Positions 33,869-39,890 of a stretch of DNA of 39,890 bases are shown here, piece by piece. The notes beneath the pieces are model-generated. The model did not search any database. It was not told where the DNA came from and worked only from the letters and a program-made list of their open reading frames with translations. The stretch is from Lentisphaerota bacterium (GTDB lineage: Bacteria; Verrucomicrobiota; Lentisphaeria; Victivallales; Victivallaceae), in contig SUVU01000007.1 of NCBI GenBank assembly GCA_015061865.1, positions 1 through 39,890 of the forward strand, given 5' to 3'. A program made the translations under genes and the position numbers. Positions within the stretch are counted from its first letter, which is position 1; each line of letters starts with the position of its first letter.

Positions 33869-34753
33869 TTATTTATCCGCCTGCCGGAAAAGTTTGCGGA
33901 ACCGGTACGGGGTGATCTGATAGCGTTTGCGGAACAATAATCCGAGGTAATTGCTGTCGTAAAAGCCGCATTTTTCGGCGATGAGCGCCAGCGGCATTTC
34001 GGTATGGCGGAGCAGTTTTTCCGCTTCATTGAGCCGCAGATTTTGCAGATACTCCATCGGCGAACACTCCATGGCACGTTTGAAGTGGCGGAAAAACGAT
34101 GATTCGGACATATTGACCAGTCTGGCAAGTTTTGCCCGGTCAAGATTTCCGGCAAAGTTGCTGTTCATGTAATTGACCGCCCGGGCGATTTGCTGCAATT
34201 CATTGCCGCTGTTCCCCGCCGGAGCCATGCAGAGCCGGCAGATCATCACAAACAATTCCCCCAGCAGTGAGTACGCCGCCAGTTGAAAACATTCGCTTCG
34301 GACGGTCAGTTCCCGGTCGATGCTCCCGATCAACTCCTGCGCCCGGAGCAGCTGGGCGGAATCCAACCGCAAATGCTGTTGAAACTGGTTGTTCCGGCGG
34401 GTGTGAGGTTCCAGATGAAAAAAGAGATGGTAGCCGGGGCTGTTGGTCAGGTCGTGCAGATTCAATTCGAGAGCCTCCCGCTGAAACAGCACATTGTAAA
34501 CCAGCAGATGGTGCTGATTGGCAAACGCGTGGGATTGACCGGGGGCAAGCAGAAAAATATCTCCCTGTTCCAGCTGATATTCGCCATCCGGAGTGAGATA
34601 ACTGCCGGTGCCGCTGCCGACCAGCAGTAATTCGGTGAAATCGTGCGAGTGCAGTTGAGTGTTGGTTTTGTCATCCCGCATGATATGGACTGCCAGCGGC
34701 AGATTTTCGACCCGGCGGTATTGATCCCACTTGTAAATTTTTTCCGGCGGCAT
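33869..34753 (-). CDS. AraC-family regulator, probably controlling the rhamnosidase-type genes
   Basis: A 294-residue regulator. Residues about 10-150 are a cupin-like sugar sensor (HSHDFTELLLVGSGTGSYL; EQGDIFLLAPGQSHAF), as in RhaR/RhaS and related proteins. Residues about 190-290 are the two-HTH AraC domain: NLDRAKLARLVNMSESSFFR, then PLALIAEKCGFYDSNYLGLL and FRKRYQITPYRFRK. The start has GGAG seven bases upstream. It is divergent from the GH106-like gene. In the shared 180-base gap, and again before the GH78-like gene, lie direct repeats spaced 21 bp apart, the geometry expected for AraC-type activators. It probably activates both when a rhamnose-like ligand is bound. Confidence 0.92.
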   Translation of the reverse strand: MPPEKIYKWDQYRRVENLPLAVHIMRDDKTNTQLHSHDFTELLLVGSGTGSYLTPDGEYQLEQGDIFLLAPGQSHAFANQHHLLVYNVLFQREALELNLHDLTNSPGYHLFFHLEPHTRRNNQFQQHLRLDSAQLLRAQELIGSIDRELTVRSECFQLAAYSLLGELFVMICRLCMAPAGNSGNELQQIARAVNYMNSNFAGNLDRAKLARLVNMSESSFFRHFKRAMECSPMEYLQNLRLNEAEKLLRHTEMPLALIAEKCGFYDSNYLGLLFRKRYQITPYRFRKLFRQADK

Positions 34754-34836
34754 AAATTTTCTCCATAATTCTATCCGGCAGTTAATCTAATCGCCACCGG
34801 AAGTATTTGCAAACTGATTTTTGCAGAAAAACTGGC

Positions 34837-34906
34837 AAAATGATCGAATTTTCATCTTTTTTGAGACAAAAATCATGTTGTTTATCCGTTTTTGGGATAT
34901 ATTATA
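34837..34906 (+). promoter_or_regulatory. AraC-type promoter block, copy A (before the GH106-like gene)
   Basis: A 70-base block repeated at 37987-38056 with about 53 of 70 bases identical and no gaps. It contains TTCATCTTTTTTGA (34851) and ATCATGTTGTTT (34872), direct repeats 21 bases apart, then TTGGGATATATTATA with the -10 region at 34898-34906. The -35 position is a poor match to consensus and is covered by the second repeat, as in activator-dependent promoters. Confidence 0.75.
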
Positions 34907-34933
34907 AATGTGAAAGGATATGGGGACTCAATG

Positions 34934-37900
34934 ATGAAAACGATGATGAAAAATTTTGCCGCCCCGGGGGCGGAATTTCGCGGCGCACCGTTCTGGGCGT
35001 GGAACTCCGGATTGGATCGGGATGAATTGCTCCGGCAGATACATATTTTCAAAGCAATGGGAATGGGCGGATTTTTTATGCACTCCCGGGTTGGTTTGAA
35101 TACCCCTTATCTGGGCAAAGATTGGTTTGACTGTGTCAGAAGTTGTATTGCCGAAGCGGAAAAACTGGGAATGCGGGCGTATTTGTACGATGAAGACCGC
35201 TGGCCGTCCGGCAGTGCCGGCGGTATTGTGACTGCTGATGACCGTTATAAAAGCCGTTGGTGCGCCGTGGAAATATATTCCGGCGTGCGGCAGGCGCAAA
35301 AAGCAGATAACAGCAATACGCTGGTTTGGTATTCCGCAGTGGTTTCCGGCAGTTTTGAGCAGAATACGTTGAGAATAAAGTCCCCCCGCCGTTTGACATC
35401 TCCGGCAGATTTCAAACCCGGGCGCGACCGTAAATTACTGCGCTTTGCACTGCAGTTGATGGATAACCATGAGTGGTACAATGGCGGAACTTATCTGGAC
35501 ACCCTGAATCCCGAGGCGGTACAGAAATTTATTGACGTGACCCACGAAGCGTATTTCCGGGAGTGTGGCGCCGAATTCGGCAAAACTGTGCCGGCGATAT
35601 TTTCCGATGAACCGATGTTTTTTTCACCGCGTTCTTTGTCTACGGTGATAATTCCGTGGACGGAGACGCTGCCGGAGAAATTTCAGGCGGAGTATCATGC
35701 TGATATTCTGGAACACCTGCCGGAAATATGTTTTACTTCCGTCTGTAAAAAATCGGTGTGGCGTTTACGCTACCTTAATCTGATCACCCGGATGTTCTGT
35801 CAGGCATTCGCCGGTACGATCAGCGATTGGTGCAGTAAACACGGTTTGCAGATGACCGGTCATGTGATGAGCGAAGACCGTCTGAATCAGGCCATGATCG
35901 TCGGTGCCGCCATGCGTTTTTATGAGTATATGCAGTTCCCTGGGATCGACGTATTGACGGAGTGCTGGCGGGTTTTCAATACTGCCAAGCAATGTTCATC
36001 TGTGGCGCATCAGTTCGGGCGCAGACAGCGGCTTTCAGAAACCTACGGCTGTACCGGGTGGGATTTTCCATTTGCCGGACACAAAGCCGTAGGAGATTGG
36101 CAATATGCGCTTGGCATCAATTTCCGCTGTCAGCATCTGGCGTGGTATTCCGCTGAAAGTGAAGCCAAACGCGATTATCCTGCCAGTATTTCTTATCAAT
36201 CGCCGTGGTATGAAAAATATCCGGTGGTCGAGGATTATTTTGCCCGTCTCGGTGCGGTGATGAGTGAGGGGGAGGAACTCTGCGAATTGCTGGTGATCCA
36301 TCCGATCGAGTCGGCATGGATGGCGGTTGATCCGGCGTGGCTGGGGAAACATTGTTTTGTAAAAGAGAACCGCCGTTTTGCCAAATTGACCGATACGCTG
36401 TTGGCGCAGAAACTGGATTTTGACTTTGGCGATGAGGAGATCATTGCCCGCCACGGCAGGATAGAGGCGGGCAAAATTGCCGTCAGGTGTGCCGCTTACC
36501 GTGCGGTGCTGATCCCGGAATTGGAGACCATCCGGGGGACGACACTGGAATTGCTCCGGGAGTTTGCCGAGCAGGGTGGAACAGTGGTTTATCTGAATTC
36601 GGCACCGCAATATCTGGATGGGGAACGTTCAAAAGTTCCGGAACAGATTTTTACCGGATTTATCCGTGCCACGCTTGCGGAAGCGGTCAAACTGCTGGGC
36701 GGCAGTATCCGCCGGGTCGGGGTGACTGACCGGGCAGGGCGGCAGATCGCACCGGTGCTTGCCCGGTTGGCAGACACCGGCAGTGCGTATACGCTTTTTC
36801 TCTGCAATTACGGTGCAAAATTCAACGCCGATACCATTTTGAATGATTGTCCGGTCAGGGAGAGAAAGTTGAAATATCCTTATGCCCGGATCACCCTGAC
36901 CGTTCCGTTGCGGGGGGAAGTGTATGAATTGCATCCGCTGGACGGCAGTATCAGCAGGGTCGAGTACAGTTATAAAGACGGTCAATACTGTTTTGAAAGT
37001 GCGTTTGGCGAGCTGGAGTCACATCTGTTTCTGATCACCGCAGAAAATCCGGGGACGGTTGCGGATAAAAAAAGTGCTTCTTTCCGGAAAGCGGTAAAAC
37101 TGCCCGCTGAAAACTGGGATTATCAACTGGATGATCCCAATGTCCTGATCCTGGATCATGCCGACGGTGTTGCTGACGGGGAAGTTATCGGTAAAAACTG
37201 TTATATTCTGGAATTGGATAACACTTTGCGCCGGATGCTGGGGGGGATGCCGCGCGGCAGGACGATGTGCCAGCCCTGGACAAAACTGCATCAGGAGGTT
37301 GAAAAGAAACTGGATCTGACTTTGACTTATAGTTTTACTGTTGCAAACGTGCCGGAAACAGATTGCCTGCTGGCATTGGAGCATCCGGAATTTTACCGGA
37401 TCAAATTGAATGGTCAAATTCTGGATACCACCGTAAAAAGATGGTGGTTTGACCGGAGTTGTCAATGTATCGCCATTCCGGCTGAACTCCTGCTCGCCGG
37501 CTCCAATACGCTGGTACTTTATTCAGAGTACCACGAAAATCTGCCGGGACTTGAAGCGATGTTTCTGCTGGGCGATTTCGGCGTGACTGCTGATGCCGTG
37601 ACCGAGCTGCCCCGGAAATTGACCACGGGCGATTGGTGTGCGCAGGGATTGCCGTACTATGCCGGAAATGTGACATATTCCCGTGAGGTGGAGATTCCGG
37701 GCGGCGGCGCAGTTCTGGAATTCGCCGACTGGAGCGGCGTCCTGCTGGGCGTGCGGATCGCTGACGGTGCAGAGACTCTCCTGCCGTGGCCGCCGTACCG
37801 TTTGGAATTGCCCGCAGGGAAGTTCCGGCTGTATATCACGGTTTACGGCAGCCGCCGCAATGCGTTGGGGCCGTTTTTCGTCGAACGTCAGGCATGGGTC

Positions 37901-37993
37901 GGGCCGGATCAATTCCGGATGAAACGGCAAAATAAACGTCAGCTGATCCCCGGCGGGTTACTGGGTGAACCGGTGATAAAAATAATAAAATGA
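34934..37993 (+). CDS. GH106-like glycoside hydrolase (alpha-L-rhamnosidase type)
   Basis: A 1019-residue protein. The N-terminal TIM barrel begins APFWAWNSGLDRDELLRQI and continues GMGGFFMHSRVGLNTPYL and YLYDEDRWPSGSAGG, blocks typical of GH106 and related proteins. IFSDEPMFFSP and a later GHVMSEDRL carry candidate catalytic acids. A Rossmann-like domain (about 480-600) and C-terminal jelly rolls (about 800-1000, WAQG-type sugar-binding folds with EYHENLPGLEAMFLLGDFG) follow. There is no signal peptide. The frame is open up to a TTG at 34892, but that would place the start inside the -10 box; ATG 34934 has GGGGA seven bases upstream (ATG 34931 is also possible). It would release rhamnose from oligosaccharides in the cytoplasm. 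Confidence 0.85.
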   Translation: MKTMMKNFAAPGAEFRGAPFWAWNSGLDRDELLRQIHIFKAMGMGGFFMHSRVGLNTPYLGKDWFDCVRSCIAEAEKLGMRAYLYDEDRWPSGSAGGIVTADDRYKSRWCAVEIYSGVRQAQKADNSNTLVWYSAVVSGSFEQNTLRIKSPRRLTSPADFKPGRDRKLLRFALQLMDNHEWYNGGTYLDTLNPEAVQKFIDVTHEAYFRECGAEFGKTVPAIFSDEPMFFSPRSLSTVIIPWTETLPEKFQAEYHADILEHLPEICFTSVCKKSVWRLRYLNLITRMFCQAFAGTISDWCSKHGLQMTGHVMSEDRLNQAMIVGAAMRFYEYMQFPGIDVLTECWRVFNTAKQCSSVAHQFGRRQRLSETYGCTGWDFPFAGHKAVGDWQYALGINFRCQHLAWYSAESEAKRDYPASISYQSPWYEKYPVVEDYFARLGAVMSEGEELCELLVIHPIESAWMAVDPAWLGKHCFVKENRRFAKLTDTLLAQKLDFDFGDEEIIARHGRIEAGKIAVRCAAYRAVLIPELETIRGTTLELLREFAEQGGTVVYLNSAPQYLDGERSKVPEQIFTGFIRATLAEAVKLLGGSIRRVGVTDRAGRQIAPVLARLADTGSAYTLFLCNYGAKFNADTILNDCPVRERKLKYPYARITLTVPLRGEVYELHPLDGSISRVEYSYKDGQYCFESAFGELESHLFLITAENPGTVADKKSASFRKAVKLPAENWDYQLDDPNVLILDHADGVADGEVIGKNCYILELDNTLRRMLGGMPRGRTMCQPWTKLHQEVEKKLDLTLTYSFTVANVPETDCLLALEHPEFYRIKLNGQILDTTVKRWWFDRSCQCIAIPAELLLAGSNTLVLYSEYHENLPGLEAMFLLGDFGVTADAVTELPRKLTTGDWCAQGLPYYAGNVTYSREVEIPGGGAVLEFADWSGVLLGVRIADGAETLLPWPPYRLELPAGKFRLYITVYGSRRNALGPFFVERQAWVGPDQFRMKRQNKRQLIPGGLLGEPVIKIIK

Positions 37994-38056
37994 ATGTATT
38001 ATCATGTTTTTTGACGGAAAAATCATGTTTTTATGGATTTATTGGGCTATATTATA
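37987..38056 (+). promoter_or_regulatory. AraC-type promoter block, copy B (before the GH78-like gene)
   Basis: The same arrangement as at 34837-34906: ATCATGTTTTTTGA (38001) and ATCATGTTTTTA (38022), 21 bases apart, then TTGGGCTATATTATA with the -10 region at 38048-38056. Distances between all elements are identical in the two copies. The block begins inside the last codons of the GH106-like gene. Confidence 0.75.
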
Positions 38057-38090
38057 GTCGTATACCATGAATTTGTACAAGGGTTTTACT

Positions 38091-39650
38091 ATGGATTTCA
38101 ATGTGACAGGATTTGATTTGACTGCCTTGCCGCAGTTGCGTCAGATGTGGGCGGCGCAGGCGGAAAGTTTGCGCCATGAATTGGAGCATCAGGACGCTTA
38201 TCCCAAATATATCGTCAAAACTGTGGCGGATGCAGCGGCGTATCAGGGCGTCAGAGTGGAGAATGTCGGCAGTGCCGGTGAATTGAAAAATATGACGTTC
38301 CCATCTCATAGTTCGGTGATACTGGATTTCGGGGAGCATCATGTGGGATATTTTGAATTCACCATGCGCACCGCCACGGGGTATTGTGATTCCCCGGTAT
38401 CGTTGCGGCTGATGATGGCGGAACTGCCCTATGAATTGGAGTACACCAGCGATAAATTCACCGGCAAACTCAGTCAGGGGTGGATCCAGGAGGAGTATAT
38501 CAAAATCGACGTACTGCCCGGCACCATCCGGCTGCCGCGCCGTTATGCCTGCCGCTATTTGCGTATTGACATTATCGCCACACCGAATCAACTGATTTTC
38601 GATCAGATTTGTTTCGATACGGTTGCCGCCAGAAATTCCCTGCCGCAGGCTCCTGCCGGAGTGAGCGTATTGGATCAGGAACTTTATACTGCGGCATGCC
38701 GGACTTTGCGGGACTGTATGCAGACATGCTTTGAGGACGGCCCCAAACGTGACCGCCGTTTGTGGCTGGGGGACTTGTATTTGCAAGCCAAAAGCAATGC
38801 GGTCACCTACCGGGACTATCTGCTGGTGGAGCGTTCGATCTGTCTGCTTGCTGCCAATACCAATGATGCGGGGATGATCGCCGTATGTGCGTTTGAACAT
38901 CCCGGCATGAGGACGAATTGTTTTTATCCGGACTACATGATGCTGATGCCGGCATTGTTGCTGGATCACCTTGACGAATATGACCGCCGGGAGTTTGCTG
39001 CCGGATTCTATCCGCTGGCGATTCAGCAGCTCCGGGTGTTCAGGGGGATGATCGCCGGGGAAAACTGCACGTTGACCCGCTATCCGCAGTACCGCTATTT
39101 TATCGACCACTGTCCGCAGCTGGAGGTCGAAACGGCGGAGATCTGCGTGTATATTTTTGCACTGCGCAAAGCAGCGGAACTGGCACGCAAACTCGGATTT
39201 GACGGCGATATTGCCGCATTGACCGCCGAAGCGGATCGGTGGGAGCAGAATATCCGCAAATATGCGTTCGATCACGACAGCGGTCTGCTGGTTTCCGGTG
39301 CGGCGCGTCAGGTGTCGCAGGCGTCGCAGATCTGGGGCATCCTTTCCGGAGTGCTTTCGATAGACGAGGGCAAAGCGGCATTGACCAAAGTCAAAACTCT
39401 GCCCGGTGCGGTGCGTTCCCGCAATCCGTATTTGCTCACTTATCTGCTGGAAGTGTACGATATTTGCGGTATGAGTGAAGATTTGGATGAATTGCTGCAC
39501 AGTTATTGGGGCGGCATGTTGAAACTGGGGGCGGACACGTTTTGGGAGATGTTCGATCCGGATGATCTTTATCAGGAATTGTACGGTGATGCGTATTTAT
39601 TGAGCGCCTGCCATGCGTGGAGTTGTGCGCCGAGTTTGTATATCCGGTGA
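38091..39650 (+). CDS. GH78-like alpha-L-rhamnosidase
   Basis: A 519-residue inverting glycosidase with a short N-terminal beta-sandwich (about 40-190) and an (alpha/alpha)6 barrel. The GH78 active-site block is CFEDGPKRDRRLWLGD with E215, D216 and D221; the likely base Glu486 is in ADTFWEMFDP, and ACHAWSCAPSLYI closes the barrel as in known members. It is shorter than secreted GH78 enzymes because the extra beta domains are absent, and it has no signal peptide. The frame is open from 38067, but that ATG lies only 10 bases after the -10 box; ATG 38091 has AAGGG seven bases upstream. It shares its promoter block with the GH106-like gene, so the two act in the same rhamnose-polymer pathway. Confidence 0.92.
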   Translation: MDFNVTGFDLTALPQLRQMWAAQAESLRHELEHQDAYPKYIVKTVADAAAYQGVRVENVGSAGELKNMTFPSHSSVILDFGEHHVGYFEFTMRTATGYCDSPVSLRLMMAELPYELEYTSDKFTGKLSQGWIQEEYIKIDVLPGTIRLPRRYACRYLRIDIIATPNQLIFDQICFDTVAARNSLPQAPAGVSVLDQELYTAACRTLRDCMQTCFEDGPKRDRRLWLGDLYLQAKSNAVTYRDYLLVERSICLLAANTNDAGMIAVCAFEHPGMRTNCFYPDYMMLMPALLLDHLDEYDRREFAAGFYPLAIQQLRVFRGMIAGENCTLTRYPQYRYFIDHCPQLEVETAEICVYIFALRKAAELARKLGFDGDIAALTAEADRWEQNIRKYAFDHDSGLLVSGAARQVSQASQIWGILSGVLSIDEGKAALTKVKTLPGAVRSRNPYLLTYLLEVYDICGMSEDLDELLHSYWGGMLKLGADTFWEMFDPDDLYQELYGDAYLLSACHAWSCAPSLYIR

Positions 39651-39678
39651 TTATGGTAAAAACGGGAGGACAATTATT

Positions 39679-39890
39679 ATGAATGTCAAAATATTATCGC
39701 GCCCGTATGGAGATAGCCGCAGGGCTGGCTGTTTCGCTTTCACGCTGATTGAATTATTGGTGGGCAAAACTTGTCAAATATGTGTTTTGCTGTGGTGTTT
39801 TTTCAAAAAAAGTATTTCGCTTTTCTTTGAAAGAGAAAAGGGGCGCGGGGGAAAGGGAAAACTCTCTTTTCACGGGAAAAGAAAGTTTTC
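39679..39890 (+). CDS. Prepilin-like protein 4, interrupted by a translated repeat and cut by the window end
   Basis: The first 70 codons of a gene with GGGAGGA nine bases before ATG 39679, 28 bases after the GH78-like stop. The leader MNVKILSRPYGDSRRAGCFA is followed by FTLIELLV, but the normal VIAIIAIL helix does not follow. Instead the frame reads GKTCQICVLLWCFFKKSIS and enters the repeat element (LFFEREKGRGGKGK and onward), still open at the last base. The break falls after TTATTGGTGG, within the most conserved DNA of the family. It may regain a second FTLIELLVV beyond the window, in which case the first is part of an extended leader; otherwise this is a disrupted gene. Confidence 0.75.
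   Translation, partial: MNVKILSRPYGDSRRAGCFAFTLIELLVGKTCQICVLLWCFFKKSISLFFEREKGRGGKGKLSFHGKRKF
39813..39890 (+). repeat. Translated palindromic repeat element, copy 2
   Basis: The counterpart of 28078-28155, in the same orientation relative to the gene and the same reading frame, but inserted after FTLIELLV rather than before it. The hairpin arms 39857-39871 and 39876-39890 pair at 14 of 15 positions around loop ACGG. The single mismatch (C-A) is at the same stem position as in copy 1. The element may continue past the window. Confidence 0.85.

Noticed and set aside
33861-33887. Inverted repeat CCGGCAGG/CCTGCCGG as a terminator for the AraC gene
   Set aside because: No T-run follows on the minus strand and it overlaps the coding end; listed only as a hairpin beside the CDF promoter.
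34892-34933. N-terminal extension of the GH106-like gene to a TTG codon
   Set aside because: The extension contains the -10 region of the conserved promoter block.
38067-38090. Earlier ATG for the GH78-like gene
   Set aside because: Only 10 bases after the -10 box, with no room for a ribosome site; ATG 38091 has one and matches the geometry of the sister promoter.
1-39890. CRISPR arrays, tRNA or rRNA genes, insertion sequences, phage genes
   Set aside because: Looked for on both strands by eye; no regularly spaced repeats, cloverleaf-type sequence, transposase or integrase was found.

Overview
The window looks like a chromosome segment from a Lentisphaerota (Victivallis-like) bacterium. This is inferred from gene content alone: four prepilin-like proteins carrying the N-terminal block [16 protein letters not shown], several of them sitting in operons with glycoside hydrolases; many unusual glycosidases; Gram-negative style secretion genes; and a fairly even, moderately GC-rich base composition. 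No rRNA, tRNA, CRISPR array, transposase or phage gene was seen.

Left half (1-16.3 kb), mostly minus strand. After the tail of an unidentified plus-strand gene and its terminator come: a GT2-GtrA fusion glycosyltransferase; a polar amino acid ABC importer whose membrane protein carries two almost identical tandem substrate-binding domains; an operon of two PilT-type ATPases, a signal peptidase I and a small anchored protein, driven by a strong promoter at 8059-8087; an amino-sugar pair (NagB-like deaminase and a ROK-like kinase); a plus-strand periplasmic parvulin isomerase; and a minus-strand operon of truB, a protein with a His/Asp/Cys-rich metal-binding patch, and the two subunits of an indolepyruvate oxidoreductase that lacks the usual ferredoxin tail.

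Right half (16.3-39.9 kb), a carbohydrate-degradation region in several transcription units. (i) A GH63/GH37-like glycosidase with its own promoter. (ii) A LacI-family regulator with paired candidate operators, followed by a tight operon: GH2 beta-mannosidase-like enzyme, prepilin-like protein, secreted metallophosphoesterase, secreted two-CBM TIM-barrel enzyme, DUF4434-like TIM-barrel protein, terminator. (iii) A consensus promoter followed by two prepilin-like genes and a large secreted GH42-like protein. (iv) A CDF metal exporter and an AraC-family regulator on the minus strand, divergent from a GH106-like gene, which is followed by a GH78-like alpha-L-rhamnosidase and the start of a fourth prepilin-like gene. 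Both rhamnosidase-type genes are preceded by the same roughly 70-bp promoter block with two direct repeats 21 bp apart, a plausible binding site of the AraC regulator.

The most unusual signal is a 78-nt repeat found twice (28078-28155 and at the window end, 39813-39890). It is read in the same frame both times as part of a prepilin-like protein, and it contains a 15-bp hairpin with compensatory base changes between the two copies. It resembles in principle the translated palindromic elements of Rickettsia and may be an undescribed mobile or regulatory element tied to prepilin leader sequences. A second theme is that every carbohydrate operon in the right half carries its own prepilin-like gene, although no PilB-type extension ATPase is present here.
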